Shown here: positions 23,683 through 33,200 of the stretch, piece by piece
Numbering within the stretch: the stretch's first letter is position 1
Layout: each line of letters begins with the position of its first letter
DNA from: Mycobacterium sp. E787
GTDB lineage: Bacteria > Actinomycetota > Actinomycetes > Mycobacteriales > Mycobacteriaceae
Length of the DNA stretch: 64,000 nucleotides
Assembly (NCBI RefSeq): GCF_001668725.1
Contig: NZ_LZKL01000108.1
Span: 1-64,000, forward strand
Direction of reading: 5' to 3'
The notes under the pieces: generated by a model
The model's input: the letters and a program-made list of their open reading frames with translations, nothing else
Databases searched by the model: none
Told to the model about the DNA's origin: nothing
Position numbers and translations under genes: made by a program

Positions 23683-25383
23683 TCAGAACCGCGGGTCCGG
23701 GCGGGAATTGACGCGGGCCACCTTCGACCCCCAGGAGATCAACTCGGGGCTGGCGTCGTCATTCGGTATCTCGCACTCGATCAGGACCGGGCCGCCCGTG
23801 TGGGCGCGGGCCTTCTCGATCGCCTCGGCCAATTCCGCTGCAGTACTTGCCTTCAGCCCCAGCCCGCCACCGTCCTCGGCGTTGAAGGCGTCGACCAGCC
23901 CGGCGTAGTCCCAGTTCTTGTAGTAGTTGTAGGGACCATCGTGGATCGCCGACTCGATCACGTACCCGCGGTTGTTGACCAGGAAGATGAGGATCTCCTG
24001 GCGGTGGCGGATCATGTTCGAAACCTCCTGGGCCGTCAGCTGAAACGACCCGTCACCGATCACCGAGACCAGCCGGCGGTCGTCCTCGAGGCCCATCGCG
24101 TAGCCGAAGCTGGCGGGTACCGACCAGCCGATCGAGCCCCACTGCATCTCGATCTCGAACCGGGCGCCACCGGGCAGCCGCGTGTACATGCCGTTGAGCC
24201 AGGAGTCGCCGGTCTCCACCAGCAGGGTGGTGTCGGAGTCCAGTTCTTCCTCGATCTGGCGCCACATCTCGACCCGGCTCAGCGGCGCCGACGGGTCGTC
24301 GGCCGCCGGCCGCGGCGCCTCCGATGCCGTCCCCCGCAGGCGCTTGTACTGAGTCAGGGTCGCGTCGTTGGCCGGCACCTTCTTGGCGAGGTCGGACAGG
24401 AAGTCCGCCAGCGCCACGCCGGTGAACTCGGCGTCGGGGAAGCGCACCACCCGGGGCTCGGCGTTGATCATCCGCTTGCGCGGCGGCATGGCGCTGTATC
24501 CGACCGTGGTGTAGTCGTTGAACACCGGACCGGCGGCCACGATCAGGTCGGCCCAGTCGACGATGGCCTGGCACTGCGGGGTGCTCACCTCGCCCCAGTA
24601 GATCCCGGCATATTGCGGGTGGTCTTCCGGGAAGAACCCCTTGGCGTTCGGCATCACCGCCACCGCGCACCCCAGCGCCTCGGCGAGCTCACGGAAGGCG
24701 TCGATCGCACCGTAGGCGCGAAGGTGCACGCCCGCCAACAGGATTGGCTTTTTCGCCCGGCCGATGAGGTCGGTCGCGCGGGCGACGGCGTCGGCCAGCA
24801 TCCGAGCGTTGCTCGGCTGCCACGCCGGCAGTTCCGAGAACGGCGCCGGCGCCGCACAGGGCGCGGCCGACAGGTTGCACGGGATCTCGATGTAGGCGGG
24901 CTTCCGTTCGCGCAGCGCCGCGCTGATCGCCTCGTCGATCATCGCCGGTGCGTTGTCCGGGTGCTGGATGCGCACCGCCGCGCAGGTCACCTGGCGGAAC
25001 ACCTCGTATTGCGCGGTGAAGTCGTGCGTGCCGACCGTGTGGTGCAGGATGTGGTTCTCACCCGCGTCGTTGGTGTTGGGGCTCGAGGACACCATGATCA
25101 CCGGCAGGCGTTCGGCGTGGGCGCCGGCCACCCCGTTCAGCGCCGAGTACGCCCCGACGTTGAACGTGGTGAGCACCGCACCGACGCCGTTCACCCGGGC
25201 GTAGCCCTCGGCCGCATAGGCGGCGTTGAGCTCGTTGCAGCAGCCGATCTGCTCGACGTTCTCGTTTTCCAGCAGCTCGTCGAGCAGGACGAGGTTGTAG
25301 TCCCCGGGGACCATGAAGTAGTGCTTCAGCCCGATCTGCTCGAACCGTTTCGCGAGGTACTTCCCCACGGTGAAGTCAGCCAT
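23683..25383 (-). CDS. pdc: Pyruvate decarboxylase (ThDP-dependent, Zymomonas type)
   Basis: 566 residues from the ATG at 25383, preceded by AAGGAAGG. Sequence match to Zymomonas PDC is extensive: TVGKYLAKRFEQIGLKH, GDYNLVLLDELL, CCNELNAAYAAEGYAR, HILHHTVG, FFPEDHPQYAGIYWGEVS and EMQWGSIGWSVPASFGYA. Catalytic residues align one position later than in Zymomonas (Asp28, Glu51, His114, His115), and the GDG...NN thiamine-diphosphate motif and YVIESAIHDGPYN are intact. The enzyme converts pyruvate to acetaldehyde and CO2 in the cytosol. It follows an aldehyde dehydrogenase gene by 37 bases, so acetaldehyde would be oxidised further. An indolepyruvate or other keto-acid decarboxylase role is less likely given the similarity pattern. 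Confidence 0.88.
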   Translation of the reverse strand: MADFTVGKYLAKRFEQIGLKHYFMVPGDYNLVLLDELLENENVEQIGCCNELNAAYAAEGYARVNGVGAVLTTFNVGAYSALNGVAGAHAERLPVIMVSSSPNTNDAGENHILHHTVGTHDFTAQYEVFRQVTCAAVRIQHPDNAPAMIDEAISAALRERKPAYIEIPCNLSAAPCAAPAPFSELPAWQPSNARMLADAVARATDLIGRAKKPILLAGVHLRAYGAIDAFRELAEALGCAVAVMPNAKGFFPEDHPQYAGIYWGEVSTPQCQAIVDWADLIVAAGPVFNDYTTVGYSAMPPRKRMINAEPRVVRFPDAEFTGVALADFLSDLAKKVPANDATLTQYKRLRGTASEAPRPAADDPSAPLSRVEMWRQIEEELDSDTTLLVETGDSWLNGMYTRLPGGARFEIEMQWGSIGWSVPASFGYAMGLEDDRRLVSVIGDGSFQLTAQEVSNMIRHRQEILIFLVNNRGYVIESAIHDGPYNYYKNWDYAGLVDAFNAEDGGGLGLKASTAAELAEAIEKARAHTGGPVLIECEIPNDDASPELISWGSKVARVNSRPDPRF

Positions 25384-25420
25384 GATTGCCTTCCTTTGCG
25401 TTGAGCCACTCGGGGATTGG

Positions 25421-26809
25421 TTACTCGGGCGCGTCGATCGGCACGACGTTGATAAGCTTCTTGTTGACGAACTCTGCAATGCCGATGCCGGAGAGTTCGT
25501 GCCCGTAGCCCGACAGCTTGACGCCGCCGAACGGCAGGTCCGGCTTGGTCCAGGTGGGGTGGTTGACGAACACCATGCCGGTCTCGATGCGCTTGGCCAC
25601 CTCGACGCCACGCTGCGGGTCCTGGGTGAACACCGAACCGCCGAGCCCGAAGTGCGAGTCGTTGGCCAGCCGTACGGCGTCGTCCTCGCTCGTAGCGCGG
25701 AAGAACAGCGCCACCGGCCCGAAGAACTCCTGGTAGTACGCGGGGTTGTCCGGGGTCAGGTCGGTCAGGATCGTCGGCTGCACGAACGCACCCGTGGTGG
25801 GCACCGGCTCGCCGAGCGGGATGGCCGTCGCGCCGGCCTCGACCGCGGCCTTGATCTTGTCGTTCAGCTCGTCGGCCGCACCCTGGCTCGACATCGGCGG
25901 CAGGGTCGTCGCCTCGTCGAACGGGTCGCCGGCCTTGAGCTCGGCGAGTGCGGCGGAGAACCGCTCCAAAAACTCGTCGGCGATCTCCTCGGCGACGATG
26001 ATCCGCTTGGAGGCCACGCAGCACTGCCCGCCGTTGTTCATCCGGCCCCACACCGCCCACGGGACGGTCTTGTCCAGGTCGGCGTCGTCCAGCACGATCA
26101 GCGCGTCCGAGCCGCCCAGCTCCATGGTCGACTTCTTCAGGTTCTTGCCGGCCCGGGCCGCGACGACGCTGCCGGCGCCCTCGCTGCCGGTCAGCGACAC
26201 TCCGCGCACCCGCGGGTCGTCGATCAGCATGTTGATCTGTTCCTTGGTCGCGAACAGGTTGGTGTAGGCGCCCTCAGGGAAACCCGCCTCCAGCAGCAAC
26301 CGCTCGAAGGCCGCCGCGGCCTGGGGGACGTTGGAGGCGTGCTTGACCATGACGACGTTGCCGGCCATCAGGTTCGGGGCCGCCACGCGCGCCAGCTGGT
26401 AGAAGGGGAAGTTCCACGGCTGCACGCCCAGGATCACCCCGAGCGGTTGGCTGACGAGCATCGCGTTGTCGTTGACGCTGATCGTGTCGATGCGCTCCGG
26501 CGCCAGGAACTTCTCGGCGTTGTCGGCGTAGTAGGCGAAGATGTGCGCGCTCAGCGCCACCTCGCCCAGCGCCTCCTTGTACAGCTTGCCCATCTCCAGC
26601 GTCAGCAGGCGGGCGAACTCGTCGGGCCGCTCGGTGAGGACGGCGGCGGCGCGCCGGCACAACGCGGCGCGCTCGGTGTAGGACGTCTGGCTCCAGGACT
26701 CAAATGTCTTCTGCGCCTGGGCGAGCAGGTTCATCGCCTCCGCGTCGGTGAGCTCGTCGAAGGTGGCGACAACCTCGTTGTTGTACGGGTTGACGGTCCG
26801 GTATGCCAT
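25421..26809 (-). CDS. NAD(P)-dependent aldehyde dehydrogenase
   Basis: 462 residues; GGAGG lies 8 bases before the ATG. ALDH superfamily features are present: PWNFPFYQLARVAAPNLMAG, the glycine loop SLTGSEGAG, catalytic Glu230 in MELGG, and the Cys263-Cys264 pair in NGGQCCVASKR with the active cysteine. It is closest in style to succinate-semialdehyde/acetaldehyde dehydrogenases of the GabD group. First gene of the operon with pyruvate decarboxylase, so the natural substrate is probably acetaldehyde, yielding acetate plus NAD(P)H. A succinate-semialdehyde role cannot be excluded. Confidence 0.85.
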   Translation of the reverse strand: MAYRTVNPYNNEVVATFDELTDAEAMNLLAQAQKTFESWSQTSYTERAALCRRAAAVLTERPDEFARLLTLEMGKLYKEALGEVALSAHIFAYYADNAEKFLAPERIDTISVNDNAMLVSQPLGVILGVQPWNFPFYQLARVAAPNLMAGNVVMVKHASNVPQAAAAFERLLLEAGFPEGAYTNLFATKEQINMLIDDPRVRGVSLTGSEGAGSVVAARAGKNLKKSTMELGGSDALIVLDDADLDKTVPWAVWGRMNNGGQCCVASKRIIVAEEIADEFLERFSAALAELKAGDPFDEATTLPPMSSQGAADELNDKIKAAVEAGATAIPLGEPVPTTGAFVQPTILTDLTPDNPAYYQEFFGPVALFFRATSEDDAVRLANDSHFGLGGSVFTQDPQRGVEVAKRIETGMVFVNHPTWTKPDLPFGGVKLSGYGHELSGIGIAEFVNKKLINVVPIDAPE

Positions 26810-26880
26810 GGTTGTTCCTCCATTTTCAGGCGCCGGCTGATGGCCGGCGCTGTGGACGTAGTCGCCTAGCTCTGAAACCT

Positions 26881-26895
26881 CGCTTGAGGCAAGCG
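26881..26895. promoter_or_regulatory. Palindrome upstream of the aldehyde dehydrogenase operon
   Basis: CGCTTG-AGG-CAAGCG is a perfect 6-3-6 inverted repeat 72-86 bases upstream of the aldehyde dehydrogenase start. It may be an operator or a leader hairpin. No regulator gene is adjacent. Confidence 0.35.
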
Positions 26896-26982
26896 CTTCC
26901 GCGCAGCTCCTTGCCTGCGCGGTGCTGTAATCAGCATGCTGACCGCGCAGGAGCGTGTCGTTACGGCCACCGCCAAACGGGC

Positions 26983-27035
26983 ATACCTGCCAGCAGGTAT
27001 TTCGGCCGGTGGTTTGAATTCTGACGATTCGTCAG
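26983..27035. promoter_or_regulatory. Twin palindromes (site A) between the ALDH-pdc operon and a secreted-protein gene
   Basis: ATACCTGC-CA-GCAGGTAT (26983-27000) is perfect and has the 7-2-7 heptamer geometry known for NarL-type regulators. Twenty bases on, CTGACGA-T-TCGTCAG (27021-27035) is a second perfect palindrome. The same pair of motifs recurs before the aromatic operon (40711-40755). Either divergent transcript could be controlled. The rest of 26810-27227 shows no gene. Confidence 0.55.
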
Positions 27036-27227
27036 GATCGTGATGCGTGCCAACGAGATTCGCGCAGCGAACCTGACGGCGCCGAATTTGGTGCTGGCCG
27101 GTGGGCTGGTCTGGGGCTGGCAGGAAGCTCTCAACCGGCGCCGGCGGCGACACTCGGGAGGGGCGGTTCGCGCCCGGTAACGCCTCTGGCTGGGAATCGC
27201 AATTCGAGCACAAGGGAGATCAGCGTG

Positions 27228-27458
27228 ATGAGGAACTTCAAAATCGCTTTGGCGGCGGCCTGGGTCGCCATGGTGGGGCTGGGCCTGGCGCCGCTGTTGG
27301 CAACGGACGCCTCGGAGAATTCGGCCGACTGTCCCCAGGGTTGGTACTGGGACAACTACCGGCAGAACTGCCTGCCGCCGGGCTTGCCCAAGGATCCGCC
27401 GAACGGATGCCTGACCGGCGACGGCACGCATTTCAACGGCACCATCTGTGTCAACTGA
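27228..27458 (+). CDS. Small secreted Cys-containing protein
   Basis: 76 residues (GTG one codon earlier is an alternative). AGGGAGA lies about 9 bases upstream. The signal peptide (KIALAAAWVAMVGLGLAPLL) should be cleaved near ATDAS. The mature part is about 50 residues with four cysteines (DCPQGWYW, QNCLPP, NGCLTG, TICVN) and several Pro/Gly/Trp, suggesting a small disulphide-bonded fold. Function unknown. It lies downstream of the twin palindromes. Confidence 0.65.
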   Translation: MRNFKIALAAAWVAMVGLGLAPLLATDASENSADCPQGWYWDNYRQNCLPPGLPKDPPNGCLTGDGTHFNGTICVN

Positions 27459-27546
27459 TCCTTCGACGGCACTCTGGGCGGTGTTCCTGCGGGCTTGCGA
27501 CTTTCATGGCATCGCTGCGGTGCGATCCGGACTCGCTACGCTCGCG

Positions 27547-28518
27547 TCATCGGGCCAGCCGCGGCATTAGCCGGTGCGCGTTCTCGGTCGTCACCGCCCG
27601 CCAGCCGGCTGTGCCGGTGGGTCCGGGCGTGTTCGTGAAGACGGCGGTGTGGAGCTCCGCGACCGGCGCCGGTGTCCACGGGTAATCGCTGCCGTACAGG
27701 AGGCGGTCGCTGTCGACCAGGCTCAGCAGCGCGGGGATCTGGCGGGGGAACGCAGTGCCGGCGGTGTCGTAGTGCAGGCGGCGCAGGATCGCGATCGCGT
27801 CGGTCGAGCCGTCGTCGACGTGTCCGGCCAGCTTCATGAACCCGTTGACCCGGTCGGCGATCACCGGTAGAGCGCCGCCGCAGTGCGGGACGATGACCTG
27901 AATGCGGTTGTGGCGCTCGAAGGTACCGGCAAAGAGCAGGTCGGTGACGGTTCGCGCGGTGTCGAAGATGAACTCGATCATTGGGCGCGGACGGCCGAGG
28001 GCGCTCTGTTGCCAGCACACCGGCGAAGTGGGATGGATCAGGACAACCGCGGCGCGACGGTCGAGTTCGACGAAGACCGGCTCCAGTCGTGCGTCACCGA
28101 GGTAGGTGCCGTCGAAGTTGCTCTCGACAATGACCCCGTCTGCGCCCAAAGAACCCAGAGCATATTCGATTTCGGCCAGCGCGCCGTCGACGTCGGGCAA
28201 CGGAAGGGTGGCGAACAAACCGAAGCGCCGCGGATGTTCGCGCACAATGTCAGCGGCGAACTCGTTGAGCCGGCGCGCCAACACCCGCGCGGCGGCGTCG
28301 TCACCGAAGTGAACACCTGGAGAAGAGACGGACAGCACCGCGGTGTCAATGCCGGAACGGTCCATCAGTTCCAGGTGCGTTTCCACCGACCAGCTGGGCC
28401 AGGTCGGCATGCCGTCGGGCAGTCGATGTCCGGCGGCGCTGGCCAGGTCGGCGTACCAGTTCGTGACGAAATGAGCGTGGACGTCAACGAAACCGGGACG
28501 GCGGGAATCACTCATCAT
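27547..28518 (-). CDS. Metal-dependent amidohydrolase (ACMSD-like amidohydrolase-2 family)
   Basis: 323 residues. The metal and active-site motifs of the amidohydrolase-2 family appear in order: VDVHAHF (HxH, about residues 12-16), the VLIHPTSP histidine (about 160), VPHCGGALP (about 210) and LLYGSDYPW with its Asp (about 285). Members include ACMSD-type and gamma-resorcylate decarboxylases and lactone hydrolases acting on aromatic or cyclic compounds. The gene begins 6 bases after the hydrolase-cyclase gene stop, so both form an operon. The substrate is unknown. Confidence 0.85.
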   Translation of the reverse strand: MMSDSRRPGFVDVHAHFVTNWYADLASAAGHRLPDGMPTWPSWSVETHLELMDRSGIDTAVLSVSSPGVHFGDDAAARVLARRLNEFAADIVREHPRRFGLFATLPLPDVDGALAEIEYALGSLGADGVIVESNFDGTYLGDARLEPVFVELDRRAAVVLIHPTSPVCWQQSALGRPRPMIEFIFDTARTVTDLLFAGTFERHNRIQVIVPHCGGALPVIADRVNGFMKLAGHVDDGSTDAIAILRRLHYDTAGTAFPRQIPALLSLVDSDRLLYGSDYPWTPAPVAELHTAVFTNTPGPTGTAGWRAVTTENAHRLMPRLAR

Positions 28519-28524
28519 CTGTGC

Positions 28525-30117
28525 TCATTTGCGGTCGGTGCTCTTGGTCAGGACTGCCATGCCGCGCAGGAGCCACGGTGCCCGCCTGGCCACGACCTCG
28601 ACGGCGCGGTCCGACGGGCGCATCGCGGTGCGTGGGCCGGGGGTAGGCATTGACGCCAGCGCGGCCTCAACCGTTCCCGCCCTGGCACCGCGCGGATCGA
28701 CCGCCAGCAGTTGCCAGGTGCCGGGCACTCCTCGCAACTCGACGCTGCCGCGGTCGTCGAAGCCTATGCCCGAGCCGATGACAAGGTCACGGACGGTGCG
28801 GGAGACGAGGATTTCGCCGGCGCCGGCCTGCCCCAGGATCCGCGCGGCGACATGCACCGCAATCCCGGCTATGTCCCCGTCGAGCAGTTCGCACTCGCCC
28901 GTATGGATGCCGGAACGGATTCTTATGCCGAGTGCCTCGGCCTCGGCGCGCAACGCCTCGGCGCACCGGATCGCCTGCGTCGGGCCGTCGAAGGTGGCGA
29001 GGTGGCCGTCGCCGGTGCTCTTGACCACCGTGCCTTCGAACCCTTGGGTGAGTTCGCGCATCACTTCGTCGAAGCGCTGCAGGACCGCACGCCACTGGTC
29101 GTCGCCCGCCGCCGCCGCGTGCTGCGTCGAGGCGACGATATCGGTGAACAGCACGGCGCGCAGGGCACGACGTGACCGCGGCGGCGCTGCATGGGTGCCC
29201 GTGAGGAACTCCTCGATCGCCGTTGTGGTCCTTTCGGGCTCGGTGAACCAGGGCGCATGGTCCACGCCCTCGACCTCGAGCAATTGTGCCCCCGAGATGT
29301 GGTCGGCGAGGTATCGCCCGTACTGCACCGGCACCCCGAGGTCCCCTCGGGCGTGGACGATGAGCGTTGGGACGTTGAGGGTCGGCAGGATCGGTCGCAC
29401 GTCGATGCCGAACGACGCCTCGACGGTCGCCCGTGCCATTCCGGGGCTCGCGCACATCCGCTCCATCATTCCGAGCTGGCGGATCGACCGAACCGACGGC
29501 ACCAGACACTTGACCGCCCGACCGTCGCCCCAATCCGAGCGGACGGCGTCGCCGAAGTCCTGCCAGCGTTCGAGCTGCTGAATCGTCGGGGTGTATTCGT
29601 CACCGAGTTCGCGAACGATACGCGCCCGCACCTCCTCCGGGCTGCGATCCAGGTCGTCCCACTCGAGGCCGCCCAAGGTGGCGTACGTGCCGTGCAGGAT
29701 CAACGCCCGCGTTCGCTCCGGTCGGCGTGCCGCCCAGACAATGGCCGCCGGGCCACCCTCGCTCAACGCGAGGAGGACGGCCTTCTCGAAGCCAACCGTG
29801 TCCATGACGGCCTCGATTTCGGCGGCTCGATCGTCCACCGATCGGACCTTCGGGACCGGGTCCGACAACCCGACCCCGGCCTTGTCGAACACCACGACGC
29901 GACAGAAGGTGCCGAGACGCTCGAAGAACGCCTTGTATTCGGGCAGCGTCCAGAACAGCTCGACGTGGCTGACGTACGGCGGGATGAGAACCAGCTCGAT
30001 CGGCCCGTCGCCGAACACTTGATACGCAAGGCTCAAATCGCCGCAGGATGCGTATGACGTATCCGCCACCGGATGAGCGTACTGCGGCCGTGCCGTAGCC
30101 GTCACCGCCAATTCCAT
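28525..30117 (-). CDS. Alpha/beta-hydrolase fused to class III adenylyl cyclase (LipJ/Rv1900c-like)
   Basis: 530 residues from the ATG at 30117; the frame is open further upstream, but protein-like sequence begins here. Residues about 20-290 form an alpha/beta-hydrolase domain (AYQVFGDGPIELVLIPPYV, nucleophile region ALLALSEGGPAA). Residues about 315-490 are a class III nucleotide cyclase domain: VLFTDIVASTQHAAAAGDDQ with the first metal Asp, KSTGDGHLATFDGP with the second, and RSGIHTGECELLDGDIAG. The same order as M. tuberculosis Rv1900c. It probably makes cAMP under control of a small ligand bound by the hydrolase-like domain. Co-directional with the amidohydrolase gene, and divergent from the six-GAF histidine kinase. 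Confidence 0.88.
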   Translation of the reverse strand: MELAVTATARPQYAHPVADTSYASCGDLSLAYQVFGDGPIELVLIPPYVSHVELFWTLPEYKAFFERLGTFCRVVVFDKAGVGLSDPVPKVRSVDDRAAEIEAVMDTVGFEKAVLLALSEGGPAAIVWAARRPERTRALILHGTYATLGGLEWDDLDRSPEEVRARIVRELGDEYTPTIQQLERWQDFGDAVRSDWGDGRAVKCLVPSVRSIRQLGMMERMCASPGMARATVEASFGIDVRPILPTLNVPTLIVHARGDLGVPVQYGRYLADHISGAQLLEVEGVDHAPWFTEPERTTTAIEEFLTGTHAAPPRSRRALRAVLFTDIVASTQHAAAAGDDQWRAVLQRFDEVMRELTQGFEGTVVKSTGDGHLATFDGPTQAIRCAEALRAEAEALGIRIRSGIHTGECELLDGDIAGIAVHVAARILGQAGAGEILVSRTVRDLVIGSGIGFDDRGSVELRGVPGTWQLLAVDPRGARAGTVEAALASMPTPGPRTAMRPSDRAVEVVARRAPWLLRGMAVLTKSTDRK

Positions 30118-30242
30118 TACCGGAAAATCTTTGCCGAGGGCTGATCTGCTCGGCCGCCACGCAATACCGGGCGGGGCGGCGAGGAATTCCAAAAGCCGCG
30201 ACGGGGGCTTTGCCGAACGTCGGAACGATACATACTGAAAAG

Positions 30243-33200
30243 ATGTCGCCCGGCCGTCGGCGCCTTGTCCGCACGTCAATGGCTGCGCGCGCCAACCCGT
30301 CGGTTTGGCCGCGGGCACTTTCGGTGCCCGGGATTGTGGTCACCGCCGCGGCTGGATTCTTGATCATCGAAATCGCGCTGGTCGTTCTCCTCAGTCAAGT
30401 GGGACCGGAGGACCCGATCGGCGTGGTCTACGCGGTTCTGTTGGGCGTAATTGTGATCGGCAACTTCGGGGCCGCCGCGGCGGCCGCTGTTTCGGCGGGC
30501 GCGAATCGCCGCCGCGAGGCCGAATTGTTGTCCCAGTTGGCTCACATCGTCTCCCGCGCAGGCGATCTATCGTCCGCCGCCCGGGAAGCGGGCCGGCACC
30601 TTGCAGCCACCTTCGGCTTGCGGTTCAGGTCCGTGAGTTCGGCGGAGGCGGTCGGCGACGACCGCCCGGGGACGATCACCTTGCACCTGGACGGCGTGCC
30701 GTTCGGCGCATTCGAGGTGCCGCATGATCTGCCCCGCGCGACGCGCAGGCGCCTGCTCCGGGTGCTCCCCACCCTGGAGGCCTTACTCACCGCCGCCGGC
30801 GACCGGGCCAACGACAGTGCTGTCGGGGGCCGTCACAGCCTGGAACAGTTCTTCGAATTGACCTCCGACCTGATGGTCATTTCCGACCGGGGCAAACTCC
30901 TCGACGTCAATCCGGCCTTCGAACAGGCCCTGGGTTACACCGTGGACGAGTTGGCGCCAGCGCCGTTCGAATTGGTGCCGCCGGAAGACATGGATCGATT
31001 GAGCGACCAGATAAAAGACCTCTCCAATGGCCTTGGACCGGTTCGTTTCGAGAATCGGGCCACCACCCGCGACGGTTCCGTCCGATGGATCGAATGGAGC
31101 GTCACGCCACATCGGGGATTGTTTTACGCCGTCGGCCGGGATGTCACCGCGCAACGCGAAGAAGAAGAGCAGCTCCGCGAAACCCGAATCATGCTCGAAG
31201 CCAGCCGCGACACCCTGCGTGAGCTTGCCGAGCACCAGGCGGCGTTGCGGCGGGTGGCCACCCTCATTGCGCGGGGGGCGAATCCGGTGGAGGTTTTCGA
31301 CGCCGCCTACCGCGAAATGGTGCAGTGCATGCACGTGGCGGACGCGCGGCTGTCCCGCTACGACGACGACCAGACGGCCACGATCCTCGTCGACCGGCAC
31401 GAGGCGGGGACACAGAAGGTCTCGGACGGTGCCCGCCTGGCGGTGGCGGACGACGAACTCCTGTCGAAGGTGTTGAGCACGGGAGAGCCGACGAGCCAAG
31501 GGGGCGCCGTCCGTACCGCGTTCGGCGTTCCGGTCATCGTCGATGGCCGGGTCTGGGGAATGCTTTCGGCCACGTCCGCGGAGCGGGAGCCCCTGTCGTT
31601 CGATTCGGAGGCGCGCATCGCGGACTTCGCGGATCTGGTGGCCACCGCCATCGCCAACCACGCGACGCGCGAGCAACTGGATGCCAGCCAGGAACGCCTG
31701 CGTGCCAGCCGCGATCGCCTGCGTCAGCTGGCCCGCCATCAGACGGCGTTGCGGCGCGTGGCCGAACTCGTCGCCTCCGATGCGGAGCCCGCCGAGGTGT
31801 TCAACGCGGTGGCCGAGGAGATGGCCAACATTCTGGACGTCTACAACGCGACGGTCGGTCGCTACGAAGGCGATGACATCGTCGTTGCGGCGCTTGGGCG
31901 TCCGGAGATCGACCTGCCCAATCCGCCGGCGGTGGGCGAGCGGTTTCCCCTCGACGGCGACGACGTCGCCGCGATCGTGCGGCGCACGGGACGGCCCGCC
32001 CGGGTGGACAGCCACGAGCACGTGGTCGGCGCTTCGGCGGCACGCCTGCGGGAGATGGGCATCCAATCGATGGTCGGCGTCCCGATCATGGTCGGTGACC
32101 AACTGTGGGGCGTGGCCGCCGTGGGCTCACGGGACGATCCGCTGCCGGCCGACACCGAGGTGGGCATCGCCGACTTCGCCGATCTGGTCGCGACCGCGAT
32201 CGTCAATGCGGCGGCGCGCGAACAGCTGGATTCCAGCCGCAGCAGCTTGCGCGAGCTCGCTCGGCGCCAATCGGCGTTGCGCCGGGTGGCGGAACTGGTC
32301 GCGCGTGAGGCGCAGCCGGCGGCGGTGTTCCACGCGGTAGCGGAGGAAATTGCCGGCATCCTCGACGTCCACAATGCGACGGTGGTCCGGTACGAAGGCG
32401 ACGCGACGATCGTGGAGGCCGTCGCGCGCGCCGATTCCGAGATGCCGAACCTTCCGGTGGTGGGGGAACGGTTCGTGATGGAGGGGGACAACATCGCCCT
32501 AATGGTTCGGCGAGACGGTCGGCCGGCGCGAATCGATGACTACGAGAACGCTTCGGGCGCATGGGCCGCACGCATCCGTGAGGGTGGGCTTCAATCGGTC
32601 GTTGGTGTCCCCATCGTCGTCGGCTCAGATTTGTGGGGAGTGCTTGCGGTCGCGGCGCGGACGAGGCTGCCTCCTGAGACCGAAGCCCGGATAGCCGATT
32701 TCGCCGACCTCGTCGCCACCGCGATCGCCAACGCGGCCACCAGGGACCAGCTTCGGGCGAGCCGCGACAGTTTGCGCGACCTCGCACGACACCAGACGGC
32801 GCTGCGGCGGGTGGCCGAACTGGTGGCGCGCGAGGCGGAGCCCGGCCAGGTTTTTCGGGCGGTGGCCGAGGAAACCGCCGGCTGTCTGGACGTCTACAAC
32901 ACAACCGTCGGCCGGTTCGATGACGATGCCATCGTCATCGAGGCCCTTGGCCGCGCCGAGCCGGAACTGCCGAAACCGCCGGCGATCGGCGAGCGGTTCC
33001 CCCTGACCGGCGACCACATCGGGCCGATCATCCGGCGCACCGGTCGCCCCGCCCGAATGGACAGCCACGACCATGCGGCGGGCGCGACGGCCGCACGCAT
33101 TCGCGATGCCGGGGTGGGGTGCATGGTCGGCGTGCCCATCACCGTCGGGGCACACGTGTGGGGCGTGCTTGCCGCGGCGTCGCGCAACGAGCCATTGCCG

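Noticed and set aside
23524..25404. A 626-codon plus-strand frame opposite pyruvate decarboxylase
   Set aside because: No domain resemblance and biased composition; it also crosses the terminator hairpin at 23622-23670.
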